Below, in pieces: positions 18,797-27,105 of a stretch of 64,000 nt of DNA (its first letter is position 1; the number at the start of each line of letters is the position of its first letter). A program made the position numbers and the translations under genes. Below the pieces are notes generated by a model that saw nothing but the letters and a program-made list of their open reading frames with translations, did not search any database and was not told where the DNA came from. Origin of the DNA: Diplonema papillatum (taxonomy: Eukaryota; Euglenozoa; Diplonemea; Diplonemida; Diplonemidae); assembly GCA_030068145.1 (NCBI GenBank), contig JAPJBO010000220.1, positions 1-64,000 on the forward strand, read 5' to 3'.

Positions 18797-19440
18797 CGAG
18801 TCAAAATCAGCACCAATACATACGTATGGCGGCACTGAAAGTGTGTAGGTTCACTGCAGAAGGTACCCGGAATGCTTTTTTTCCATTGCAGCGCTGAGTG
18901 CGCCGCACACCTCTGACAGACAGGAACCACTAGTTTCCAAAGCGAGCCGGACTACAGCCCGGTTGTGCTCGACTTGAGGCGCAGAAATACCTGGACAACA
19001 ACCGACCACCAGCCAAAATCCCGATACTACGGGAACCGAGGGCCGAGTACAAGCATATTAACCGTCTGCTCTCGCACTTTTCCAAACGAAGCATCATTTC
19101 CAGAGACATGTCGGATGTGGGTTTGAGTGAGCTTTCTCCTTTCGGATACGGCTTGCTCTTGCTCAAGCGAGCTTCACCACCGCGCCGTAGCCTCCCCTGT
19201 GCCTTGGCCCTGATTGGCTGTTCTCGGCTGATATCCGAGTCGGTGTTTCCTCGTCTTCAGTCTTCTTCTTCGAGTAGCGTGCAGCCGGGTCTGCACTGGA
19301 GCGGCCCCGTTTCTCCGCTCTCGTCACTCCTGCTTCACCTCATGCTTCCATCATCCATCCGGGCCTGCCTGCGCTTCCTATTGTTCCTGTGGGGGAATCT
19401 TCCATTTCGAGCCGCCATTTTCGAGCTACCTGCCTGATGT
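18797..19440. repeat. dispersed repeat, copy 2
   Basis: Homologous to 2284-2900, in the same orientation. This insertion separates the H1 pair from H4 in the first histone block; the second block (25.5-28.2 kb) lacks it. Confidence 0.85.
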
Positions 19441-19868
19441 ACGGCACACTGTCTCACACACATTAAACTAAGATTATCCCCCCGGTACCCCCTAAAAGTG
19501 GTCTCTCCCTGACGGTCCCTGGAAACAAAGAGCTCGGCCTGGTGTGACAGCGGCGTGTACCCAATACCCCACCAAATCCATTTCGCAGGCGAGGGCAGCA
19601 ACTACTGTGCCCTTGTTGCTGACGACCAACTCGGTATTTTTCCTCAAAGCTATTTACCAAATCACCACTCGCGGGTTCGATGTAAATACAGAACTTGTGC
19701 CACTTCGCCTATTTGAGAATTGCTCGTGATGCTCCGACCCGACTCACGACACACCAGGTGCAAGAACTTGACCCGTTGCACAAAAGGAGGTTTCGTATAC
19801 GCGTGAAGTTTCACGTCATCAAGTACAGGGCGGCAAAACCGAAGTTTGAAAAGAAGAAGAACTTAACA
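19441..19868. other. H4 upstream region
   Basis: Contains the motif aaactaagattatcccccc (19465-19483). The final 30 bp, aaaccgaagtttgaaaagaa with gaagaacttaaca, resemble the leader of the second H4 gene (aaaaccaaagaagaagaactt), which is the likely 5' untranslated region. Confidence 0.5.
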
Positions 19869-20165
19869 ATGGCACCCAGCAAGAACTCGAAGCTGTCGGC
19901 GACGACGAACAAGTCGAAGAAAAGCAAGGCGAGCACAAGGGGTATCACCAAGGGCAGCATTCGCAGGATCGCAAGGAGGGGAGGCTGCCGCAGACTCGCC
20001 GCGACCGTGTACAAGGAGGCGACTACCATTTTGACCTCATTTGTTGAGAACGTGATGGCAGACACCGCGGCGCTGCTCGAGATGACCGGCCGAAAGACGG
20101 TGCGCCCCGCTGACATCCTCTTCTCCCTGAAAAAGCAGGGCCGCACCCTGTACGCCGTCGCGTAA
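19869..20165 (+). CDS. histone H4, divergent, copy 1 (98 aa)
   Basis: The core carries H4 landmarks: GITKGSIRRIARRGG (alpha-1), VYKEATTILTSFVENVMADT (alpha-2), RKTVRPADILFSLKKQGRTLY (loop 2 and alpha-3). It pairs with H3 in the nucleosome in other eukaryotes. The N-terminal tail is not H4-like: APSKNSKLSATTNKSKKSKAST replaces the usual GRGKGGKGLGKGG and the KRHRK patch. The conserved R3, K5, K8, K12, K16 and K20 contexts are therefore lost. The core is also unusually divergent (CRRLAATVYKEA in place of the KRISGLIYEE type). The start is the only ATG, after ttaaca. The protein is identical to that at 27916. A paired hairpin follows 43 nt after the stop. Confidence 0.95.
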   Translation: MAPSKNSKLSATTNKSKKSKASTRGITKGSIRRIARRGGCRRLAATVYKEATTILTSFVENVMADTAALLEMTGRKTVRPADILFSLKKQGRTLYAVA

Positions 20166-20207
20166 AGATTCGTCTCATTTAGGGTATCCGTAGTGCCGAC
20201 TCAACAG

Positions 20208-20235
20208 CCCGGTCTCGGGGGCGCTCCTCAGCGCC
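20208..20235 (+). promoter_or_regulatory. paired 3' hairpins after H4 copy 1
   Basis: cccggtctcggg (20208-20219) directly abuts ggcgctcctcagcgcc (20220-20235), a perfect 6-bp stem with loop CCUC. Confidence 0.88.
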
Positions 20236-20524
20236 ATTTCCTCTTTCCCTGCTCTGGCAGATTGCACTATTGTTTCTCTTTCGCCTTTTGATATTGTCAG
20301 TGCACGACATGCGTCGAGGCGTTGCTAAATATCAAGTAATGTCGTTTCGTGAAGCGTGGCATTTTTGTAGTCTGAGGAGAGGCAGCCTGAAACGTTACCC
20401 ATTCCAGCAGTGCGTCCGCTCACGAGCACAAGTGTTAATGTAGTTATAAACGCTTTCTCGCCTTTTGTGCATCCCGTAACCAACTCAGCACTTTGCGCCT
20501 CAAAACAAACTACAAGAAAATACA

Positions 20525-20974
20525 ATGGTGAAGGCATCGAAGTCGCTGGCGCAGAAGGCCAACCTGACGTTCCCCGCTGGACGAATCACCGGGGCGCTGA
20601 AGAGAGGCAGATATGCGAAGAGAGTCAGCCCGATGGCCGGCGTGTTCTTGTCTGCTGTTCTGGAGTTCTGCACGAAGGAGGTGATGAAGCTCGCGAAGGA
20701 GGCTGCGTGCCGGAAGAAGCAGAAGCACCACATCAAGCCGCGTCACATCTGCTTGGCCGTGAGAGAGGACGAGGAGCTGAACGCTCTCTTGTCGAAGGTG
20801 ACGATTGCTGGCGGTGGTGTTGTGTCTGAGGTGCACGGCGCGATGGTGGGCAAGAAGAAGACGAAGAGCGCCTCGAGCGGCAAGGTGAAGAAAGCCAGGG
20901 CGCCGAAGAAGGACAAGAAGGTGAAGAAGGACAAGAAGGGTTCCTCGAAGAAGAGCTCGCCGAAGAAGGAGTGA
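20525..20974 (+). CDS. histone H2A (H2A.Z-like motif), copy 1 (149 aa)
   Basis: The histone fold is clear: LTFPAGRITGALKRGRYAKR, GVFLSAVLEFCTKEVMKLA, KPRHICLAVREDEELNALL and VTIAGGGVVSEVHGAMVGKK. TIAGGG with a following GKK is the H2A.Z-type form of the docking region; canonical H2A has TIAQGG. Of the acidic-patch residues, those in AVLE, TKE and DEEL are kept, but the one in the usual ILEL segment is Lys here (VMKL). The N-tail is short. The C-tail is about 40 residues of Lys-rich sequence with SPKK at the end. The CACCTC-like leader (gcgcctcaaaacaaactac) precedes the ATG. The seven copies are almost identical in the coding region and differ mainly in the number of KKDK units in the tail and in the last residues (KKE or KKTE). 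Confidence 0.95.
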   Translation: MVKASKSLAQKANLTFPAGRITGALKRGRYAKRVSPMAGVFLSAVLEFCTKEVMKLAKEAACRKKQKHHIKPRHICLAVREDEELNALLSKVTIAGGGVVSEVHGAMVGKKKTKSASSGKVKKARAPKKDKKVKKDKKGSSKKSSPKKE

Positions 20975-20999
20975 ACTTCACCCTCTGACTTTTGTCTAA

Positions 21000-21035
21000 C
21001 CCAGCCAGCAATGTCTGGGGGTGTTCCTTGACACC
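21000..21035 (+). promoter_or_regulatory. paired 3' hairpins after H2A copy 1
   Basis: cccag (21000-21004) pairs with ctggg (21015-21019); ggtgttccttgacacc (21020-21035) abuts it, with loop CCUU and a U-G closing pair. Confidence 0.85.
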
Positions 21036-21460
21036 GCCTTATTTCAGGGCTTTCCCTTTAAGCTTGCTCCGTCTTTTGTTGCCAGAGTATTACGATGAGC
21101 GAACGAACGGCAAGAGTCACTCGAGGGGGTCAATGCCCACAGGATCGCCACTGATATTACCGAGGTAGCACGATCCTCAATTCCGCCTTAGTTGGTCCGC
21201 ACTCCGAAACTGTGCGATACGTTTATTTCTCAGAGCTCTACGAAACGAAGTACCGTTCAACATAGAACCGCCCGTTTCGTAGGTTGATTTCATGCAATGG
21301 AATGAATTCTCAATAACACTGTTTCGACACGGTATGGCGTCCTTTAAGGACTGTGACCCTGCACTGCTTTCCAGTACAAAGTGAACAGCAGGAAGCTGCC
21401 ACGTTCAGATCAGAAAACGCTTCTTGCCTTTGTACACCTTCCGAACCTGCATGGTACCAA
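21036..21460. other. histone spacer
   Basis: Unique sequence with no gene. It shows no similarity to the other H2A spacers except in the last 60 bp before the next ATG. Confidence 0.55.
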
Positions 21461-21481
21461 CACAGCTTTTTGCACCTCAAA
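21461..21481 (+). promoter_or_regulatory. conserved H2A leader/promoter motif
   Basis: cacagctttttgcacctcaa lies about 20-40 nt upstream of the ATG. Matching motifs precede the other H2A genes: cagcactttgcgcctcaaa before 20525, cacctcttcgcacctcaaa before 22393, cacagctttttgtacctca at 23212-23230, cagcttattgcactcaaa before 24319, cacagctctttgcaactcaa before 29270, and cacagctttttgcacctaa at 30452-30470. Since the spacers are otherwise unrelated, this motif is under selection as a core promoter, transcript start or leader element. Which of these cannot be decided from sequence. Confidence 0.75.
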
Positions 21482-21501
21482 CTAAACTACAAGAAACCAC
21501 A

Positions 21502-21963
21502 ATGGTGAAAGCATCGAAGTCGCTGGCGCAGAAGGCCAACCTGACATTCCCCGCTGGACGAATCACCGGGGCGCTGAAGAGAGGCAGATACGCGAAGAGA
21601 GTCAGCCCGATGGCCGGCGTGTTCTTGTCTGCTGTTCTGGAGTTCTGCACTAAGGAGGTGATGAAGCTCGCGAAGGAGGCTGCGTGCCGGAAGAAGCAGA
21701 AGCACCACATCAAGCCGCGTCACATCTGCTTGGCCGTGAGAGAGGACGAGGAGCTGAACGCTCTCTTGTCGAAGGTGACGATTGCTGGTGGTGGTGTTGT
21801 GTCTGAGGTGCACGGCGCGATGGTGGGCAAGAAGAAGACGAAGAGCGCCTCGAGCGGCAAGGTGAAGAAAGCCAGGGCGCCGAAGAAGGACAAGAAGGTG
21901 AAGAAGGACAAGAAGGACAAGAAAGGTTCCTCGAAGAAGAGCTCGCCGAAGAAGACCGAGTAA
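21502..21963 (+). CDS. histone H2A, copy 2 (153 aa)
   Basis: Identical to the copy at 20525 through the fold. The tail has one extra KKD unit and ends SPKKTE. This is the longest of the seven. The frame is open upstream of the ATG at 21502, but conservation with the other copies begins at this ATG, which is in the shared acaATGGTGAA context. Confidence 0.95.
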   Translation: MVKASKSLAQKANLTFPAGRITGALKRGRYAKRVSPMAGVFLSAVLEFCTKEVMKLAKEAACRKKQKHHIKPRHICLAVREDEELNALLSKVTIAGGGVVSEVHGAMVGKKKTKSASSGKVKKARAPKKDKKVKKDKKDKKGSSKKSSPKKTE

Positions 21964-21987
21964 AACGCCATTCTTGGTCTTTTAAAT

Positions 21988-22024
21988 CCCAGTCACGAAA
22001 GTGCTGGGGGTATTTCTAAATACC
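21988..22024 (+). promoter_or_regulatory. paired 3' hairpins after H2A copy 2
   Basis: cccag (21988-21992) pairs with ctggg (22004-22008); ggtatttctaaatacc (22009-22024) is a perfect 6-bp stem with loop UCUA, the canonical UHUN form. The A-U pair at position 4 covaries with G-C in the other genes. Confidence 0.9.
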
Positions 22025-22392
22025 GCTGTTCCTCCTTGCCTTGACCCCGCGCTTGCGGTTATTTTCCAGCTTTTCCTGATGCCGAGCGCCCGCGACAGGA
22101 GCCTGTCTAAAACCTGAAATACGCCTTCAGCGGGTCCGGCCCCGCAAACTGAATGAAATGCCCGAACGTCGAGCTGAATACTTTGTGCTGCTGACCAAGT
22201 TCCGGCCTATTTAGTCGGCATCTTAGGAAGAGAGTGAAACATGAACCGAGTCTGATCTATTTCTTTTGTTAGAACCTATTTGTGTCGATGCGTCCTGCCC
22301 AGCTGTAGGGACCAGCCAGGCACGGACCATCCTTATGTATCTTCAGCAGAACACCTCTTCGCACCTCAAAAGGCAAGCTACAAGAAAACAAA
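22025..22392. other. histone spacer
   Basis: Unique sequence. The H2A leader motif occupies the last 45 bp. No gene or repeat is recognised. Confidence 0.55.
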
Positions 22393-22842
22393 ATGGTGAA
22401 GGCATCGAAGTCGCTGGCGCAGAAGGCCAACCTGACATTCCCCGCTGGACGAATCACCGGGGCGCTGAAGAGAGGCAGATACGCGAAGAGAGTCAGCCCG
22501 ATGGCCGGCGTGTTCTTGTCTGCTGTTCTGGAGTTCTGCACGAAGGAGGTGATGAAGCTCGCGAAGGAGGCTGCGTGCCGGAAGAAGCAGAAGCACCACA
22601 TCAAGCCGCGTCACATCTGCTTGGCCGTGAGAGAGGACGAGGAGCTGAACGCTCTCTTGTCGAAGGTGACGATTGCTGGTGGTGGTGTTGTGTCTGAGGT
22701 GCACGGCGCGATGGTGGGCAAGAAGAAGACGAAGAGCGCCTCGAGCGGCAAGGTGAAGAAAGCCAGGGCGCCGAAGAAAGACAAGAAGGTGAAGAAGGAC
22801 AAGAAGGGTTCCTCGAAGAAGAGCTCGCCGAAGAAGGAGTAA
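22393..22842 (+). CDS. histone H2A, copy 3 (149 aa)
   Basis: The protein appears identical to the copy at 20525, including the KKE ending. Its 3' untranslated region (aacccagccagcaatgtctggg) is also shared with that copy, so 1 and 3 are the closest pair by recent duplication or gene conversion. The leader is a diverged cttcgcacctcaaaagg. Confidence 0.95.
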   Translation: MVKASKSLAQKANLTFPAGRITGALKRGRYAKRVSPMAGVFLSAVLEFCTKEVMKLAKEAACRKKQKHHIKPRHICLAVREDEELNALLSKVTIAGGGVVSEVHGAMVGKKKTKSASSGKVKKARAPKKDKKVKKDKKGSSKKSSPKKE

Positions 22843-22864
22843 ACTTCGCCTCACGTTTATCTAA

Positions 22865-22900
22865 CCCAGCCAGCAATGTCTGGGGGTGTTCCTTGACACC
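22865..22900 (+). promoter_or_regulatory. paired 3' hairpins after H2A copy 3
   Basis: cccag (22865-22869) pairs with ctggg (22880-22884); ggtgttccttgacacc (22885-22900), as after copy 1. Confidence 0.85.
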
Positions 22901-23247
22901 AAATGCTTTGACTCCGCTTTTCATTCAAGATCGATCGCGAACAACCAGCACTCTTGCAGCTTAGCAGCGCTTTTGCATACATTAATCGGCCAGTGGCCTG
23001 CTTGCGCCTCGCGGGAGTCGTCGGTGGCATGTTTCGTACCAGCTTGTTAAATGAGCAGAAACAACACGACACTTCGATCAGTGGAGCTGCCAGCCTTTCT
23101 CCGAGATCTGGACCCTGCAAACTTAGACATTGTATTTGAACCGGTTAAAGTTGATTCGAGTTGGAAGTGCACTATTTGTAGCGTGTGGTAATTTTGATTT
23201 GAATCGACCAACACAGCTTTTTGTACCTCATACAAAACCACAAGACA
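22901..23247. other. histone spacer
   Basis: Unique sequence with no gene, apart from the H2A leader motif at 23212-23230. Confidence 0.55.
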
Positions 23248-23694
23248 ATGGTGAAGGCATCGAAGTCGCTGGCGCAGAAGGCCAACCTGGCATTCCCCGC
23301 TGGACGAATCACCGGGGCGCTGAAGAGAGGCAGATATGCGAAGAGAGTCAGCCCGATGGCCGGCGTGTTCTTGTCTGCTGTTCTGGAGTTCTGCACGAAG
23401 GAGGTGATGAAGCTCGCGAAGGAGGCTGCGTGCCGGAAGAAGCAGAAGCACCACATCAAGCCGCGTCACATCTGCTTGGCCGTGAGAGAGGACGAGGAGC
23501 TGAACGCTCTCTTGTCGAAGGTGACGATTGCTGGCGGTGGTGTTGTGTCTGAGGTGCACGGCGCGATGGTGGGCAAGAAGAAGAGCGCCTCGAGCGGCAA
23601 GGTGAAGAAAGCCAGGGCGCCGAAGAAGGTGAAGAAGGACAAGAAGGACAAGAAGGGTTCCTCGAAGAAGAGCTCCCCGAAAAAGACCGAGTAA
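23248..23694 (+). CDS. histone H2A, copy 4 (148 aa)
   Basis: This is the most divergent of the H2A set, though only slightly. It has Ala instead of Thr in NLTFP (residue 15), lacks the KT in the GKKKTKSAS tail start, and has a rearranged tail with KKVKKDKKDKK. It ends KKTE. The fold residues are otherwise unchanged, so it is probably functional. Confidence 0.95.
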   Translation: MVKASKSLAQKANLAFPAGRITGALKRGRYAKRVSPMAGVFLSAVLEFCTKEVMKLAKEAACRKKQKHHIKPRHICLAVREDEELNALLSKVTIAGGGVVSEVHGAMVGKKKSASSGKVKKARAPKKVKKDKKDKKGSSKKSSPKKTE

Positions 23695-23719
23695 GTGACC
23701 AGTTTCCGAGTCTTTTGAT

Positions 23720-23757
23720 CCCAGTCATGAAACGTGCTGGGGGTGTTTCTAAATACC
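23720..23757 (+). promoter_or_regulatory. paired 3' hairpins after H2A copy 4
   Basis: cccag (23720-23724) pairs with ctggg (23737-23741); ggtgtttctaaatacc (23742-23757) has loop UCUA and one G-U pair at position 4, an intermediate between the G-C and A-U forms. Confidence 0.88.
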
Positions 23758-24318
23758 ATTGACCACTGTTCCCTCCTGACTTGAGTTTGAGCCCTAGTCT
23801 TTTCCAACGTTTGACTGATGGCGTAACTCTGCGTGACCGCACGAGAAACAAGAGTGTTCATATGAATCGTTGGGCTGGTATATTTGTGTTAGAAATTCCA
23901 TGTATGTTCCATAGTGCTTTGTTCCGAACAAACAGTGATGGCATCGATTCAGAATTCAAGCTGCACGAGAACCCAGAACAAGCACAACGGAGCGTTGCGG
24001 ACCCCGAAGAAAAGAATGATTGGAAAGTGAGACGTCAAACGGGCGGAATCGCACCCGTCAAATACTTACTGAGACCTAACTCGGGAACCGAGTGCGCCAA
24101 AGCAATGCGCACAGTCTGCGAGTTCTCCAGTGTAAGTCGTGCTTTTGCTGCATAAACAGATGAAGAGCATCCCCCCGCGCGTGTTCCTTGTTTTTGAAAA
24201 GGGCTGATGGCTTTTCTGATGACTTTTCAGGTGGATACGGGAAGTCCCCGAGTTGCCATGGCACTCGAAATATTCACAATGCAGCTTATTGCACTCAAAC
24301 CAACTTCAAGAAAAGACA
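23758..24318. other. histone spacer
   Basis: Unique sequence with no gene recognised. The last 40 bp hold a cagcttattgcactcaaa version of the H2A leader motif. Confidence 0.55.
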
Positions 24319-24771
24319 ATGGTGAAGGCATCGAAGTCGCTGGCGCAGAAGGCCAACCTGACGTTCCCCGCTGGACGAATCACCGGGGCGCTGAAGAGAG
24401 GCAGATATGCGAAGAGAGTCAGCCCGATGGCCGGCGTGTTCTTGTCTGCTGTTCTGGAGTTCTGCACGAAGGAGGTGATGAAGCTCGCGAAGGAGGCTGC
24501 GTGCCGGAAGAAGCAGAAGCACCACATCAAGCCGCGTCACATCTGCTTGGCCGTGAGAGAGGACGAGGAGCTGAACGCTCTCTTGTCGAAGGTGACGATT
24601 GCTGGCGGTGGTGTTGTGTCTGAGGTGCACGGCGCGATGGTGGGCAAGAAGAAGACGAAGAGCGCCTCGAGCGGCAAGGTCAAGAAAGCCAGGGCGCCGA
24701 AGAAGGACAAGAAGGTGAAGAAGGACAAGAAGGGTTCCTCGAAGAAGAGCTCGCCGAAGAAGACCGAGTAA
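24319..24771 (+). CDS. histone H2A, copy 5 (150 aa)
   Basis: The fold is identical to copy 1. The tail ends SPKKTE as in copies 2, 4 and 7. A silent gtc replaces gtg in one tail Val codon, so the coding sequences are nearly but not fully homogenised. It is the last gene of the first H2A run. Confidence 0.95.
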   Translation: MVKASKSLAQKANLTFPAGRITGALKRGRYAKRVSPMAGVFLSAVLEFCTKEVMKLAKEAACRKKQKHHIKPRHICLAVREDEELNALLSKVTIAGGGVVSEVHGAMVGKKKTKSASSGKVKKARAPKKDKKVKKDKKGSSKKSSPKKTE

Positions 24772-24800
24772 GTTCTTATGTACCTTGCTTAGGGCTGGGG

Positions 24801-24816
24801 GGTGTTCCTGAACACC
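24801..24816 (+). promoter_or_regulatory. histone 3' stem-loop after H2A copy 5
   Basis: ggtgttcctgaacacc: a 6-bp perfect stem with loop CCUG, starting 30 nt after the stop. The upstream companion hairpin is weak here (ccttgcttagg, 24783-24793). Confidence 0.85.
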
Positions 24817-25487
24817 GTTTTTCCTTTGCCCTTTCGTTATTGTCCTCCCTCATGCATGACCACTTTCGCCGTCCGTTCTGTTTGGAGTGCGAAGAACGAA
24901 CAGCTGCAGTCACCAGGGAGCTTCAAGTACTTTCAATCATCTTCCAGAGGCACAGAGTACAGTCGCCCGTCAGCTTCTCCAGAAGTCCGCAGCGACTCAA
25001 GGTCTCGCAGACCTCAACTGCGAGTGACCCTTGGCCGGCTATCACATCTGCGTCTTCAAAAGGGTGCACGAGGGTCCTGCCTTCGTCTTCCGAAAGCTGT
25101 GTGCAGGTGCATTATGATGTTGCTCGTTCGGGGGGCGAAAAATACACCCGTTTGTCGCGCTGCCATCGACCGGTTTTGTTCTTGCGAAATGTCTTTTTGA
25201 GAATTCAATTCGCAAAAAATTCCTGCGGCGGACAACGGCGTGGCACGGTCGTCAGTGGGTATTCCTGACCTAGGTTCGGTTCCGCCGGTGGACTTTTTTC
25301 CGGGTCCGCACTCAGCACCAAAGGCTCACCAGGGGCGGTCCGGAGGGGCCCTCCCCGCCGGATAAGGTAGCATCAGGGGTTTCCGGGACGCACAGAGCGA
25401 TTTTGTGCAGCCGGCCACTGTTACTAAAAAAAAAACAAGTGAACCATCCTCTTCCAATCCGTCGAGACCCTTCACCTCATTCACAAA
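24817..25487. other. spacer between the two histone blocks
   Basis: No gene recognised. The leader of the following H1 gene (acccttcacctcattcacaaa) occupies the last 22 bp. Confidence 0.55.
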
Positions 25488-25856
25488 ATGGTCGCCGAGC
25501 TGAAGCACCAGAAGCGCACTCCGTTCACGATTGAGAGCGAAACTCCGGACCCGAAGAAGTCGGCGGCTTCCAAGGCGAGAGCGGCGAAGATGAAGAAGGC
25601 AGCCGCTGCCGCTAAAAAGGCGGAGGATGCCCTTGCTAAGCTGAAGGCCAAGAAGGAGGCAGCAAAGAAGAAGGCGGCCGCGAAGAAGGAGGCGGCAAAG
25701 AAGAAGGCGGGGGACAAGAAGAAGGCGAAGGATGCCAAGAAGAAGGCTTCGCCGAAGAAGAAGGCTTCGCCGAAGAAGAAGTCGTCGACGAAGAAGGCGG
25801 TCAAGAAGGCGAAGAAGCCTGCCAGCAAGAAGTCGAAGGCGAAGAAGTCGGCGTAA
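25488..25856 (+). CDS. linker-histone H1-like protein, copy 3 (122 aa)
   Basis: Pairs with the gene at 16607: same length, same KKSA ending and nearly the same 3' untranslated region (gacagtcctcgcacttt, catagtccgcagcttcgg). Its head matches copies 2 and 4 (ESETPDPKKSAASKARAAK). It starts the second H1-H1-H4-H2A block. Confidence 0.8.
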   Translation: MVAELKHQKRTPFTIESETPDPKKSAASKARAAKMKKAAAAAKKAEDALAKLKAKKEAAKKKAAAKKEAAKKKAGDKKKAKDAKKKASPKKKASPKKKSSTKKAVKKAKKPASKKSKAKKSA

Positions 25857-25899
25857 GACAGTCCTCGCACTTTCCCTCTCATCTCTTTCCCCCATAGTC

Positions 25900-25935
25900 C
25901 GCAGCTTCGGCTGCGACTGGGCGTTGCTAGACGCC
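25900..25935 (+). promoter_or_regulatory. paired 3' hairpins after H1 copy 3
   Basis: The cgcagcttcggctgcg tetraloop hairpin (25900-25915) is followed by ggcgttgctagacgcc (25920-25935), loop GCUA. Confidence 0.85.
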
Positions 25936-26663
25936 ATGGTTTTAATTGCCCTTTCGCTACCATTTTGTCCTTGGTACATCTCATACTCGCGGCGCCGCAC
26001 GCGGCTGAGGAATTCTGCGTCGGCTTCTCACTCCTGCATTAGGAGAATGCTGCTGCTGCAAGTTTCGCTGGAATATAGAAAAGCGGGACTACCGGTAGCC
26101 CCTCGAGATAGCCACGATGTGCGAGAATACGGCTATCCCAGGCGGCCACGGGGGGGAGGGTGGGAACCCCAAATTTCCCGGACCTCGCCACGGCGTTGAA
26201 GCGGCGGAAACAAAGCTGGTGATAACCCTCGCGCGAGGTAACAGGGGCCGTACCTACTCGAATGCAAACAGCAAGGAGGGTGAACGGAACCAATTTTTTC
26301 GCGCCCAGCCAGTCGGAAGGAACCAGATGGGCGTTCGTAATGCCGAGTGGAATTCCCGACGATGATTGTTTTACCGGTGTGAAGCGTTTCAAGAGCCAAC
26401 CCGTCCGAGGAGGAAGGAGACGACTATTCGGAGCAGAACTATTCCACCAGGAGAGTACTCTTGAAAGTGTGCTCGCTCCTGCATTAGGAGAATGCTGCTG
26501 CAGGTAGCTCCGCGGAGAGGCGATCGTCAGAGTTCACGTTGCCCGCTCGCAGACTGTTCACCAAATTACAAGAAGTTTGCTGAACGAGGCAACCATATCC
26601 TTTTTGTGTTACCACTCAGTCACGTCTACAGTTTGAAACCTACATCTTCACCTCACTCACAAA
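25936..26663. other. histone spacer with H1 leader motif
   Basis: No gene recognised. A short duplicated segment, ctgcattaggagaatgctgctg, occurs at 26034-26055 and 26480-26501. The H1 leader motif ttcacctcactcacaaa is at 26647-26663, directly before the ATG. It matches the leaders before 16607 (ttcacctcactcacaaa), 17460 (ttcacctctttcacaaa) and 25488 (ttcacctcattcacaaa). Confidence 0.65.
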
Positions 26664-27008
26664 ATGGTCGCCGAGCTGAAGCACCAGAAGCGCACTCCGT
26701 TCACGATTGAGAGCGAAACTCCGGACCCGAAGAAGTCGGCGGCTTCCAAGGCGAGAGCGGCGAAGATGAAGAAGGCAGCCGCTGCTGCTAAAAAGGCGGA
26801 GGATGCCCTTGCTAAGCTGAAGGCCAAGAAGGAGGCAGCAAAGAAGAAGGCGGCCGCGAAGAAGGAGGCGGCAAAGAAGAAGGCGGGGGACAAGAAGAAG
26901 GCGAAGGATGCCAAGAAGAAGGCTTCGCCGAAGAAGAAGTCGTCGACGAAGAAGGCGGTCAAGAAGGCGAAGAAGCCTGCCAGCAAGAAGTCGAAGGCGA
27001 AGAAGTAA
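26664..27008 (+). CDS. linker-histone H1-like protein, copy 4 (114 aa)
   Basis: Pairs with the gene at 17460 (ends KSKAKK, shared 3' region). It is shorter because one KKASPKKK repeat unit has been lost, an in-frame contraction of the repeated tail. Confidence 0.8.
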   Translation: MVAELKHQKRTPFTIESETPDPKKSAASKARAAKMKKAAAAAKKAEDALAKLKAKKEAAKKKAAAKKEAAKKKAGDKKKAKDAKKKASPKKKSSTKKAVKKAKKPASKKSKAKK

Positions 27009-27073
27009 GAGTATTGTGCTCTAGATTGATGTCGCCGTCTTGCCTCCGCATTGTGTTCCCCCTCGTGTTCGTT

Positions 27074-27105
27074 CTGCTTTCGCAGTGCGGGCGTTTCTAA
27101 GCGCC
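27074..27105 (+). promoter_or_regulatory. paired 3' hairpins after H1 copy 4
   Basis: ctgctttcgcag (27074-27085) is followed by ggcgtttctaagcgcc (27090-27105), with the canonical-type loop UCUA and one U-G pair. Confidence 0.87.

Noticed and set aside
20510..20836. Leu/His/Gln-rich minus-strand frames opposite each H2A gene
   Set aside because: They are shadows of the H2A codons. They are conserved only because H2A is.
20525..20974. Calling the seven-copy histone H2B
   Set aside because: The FPAGRI, KPRHICLAVREDEEL and TIAGGG segments are H2A landmarks; H2B-specific segments are absent.
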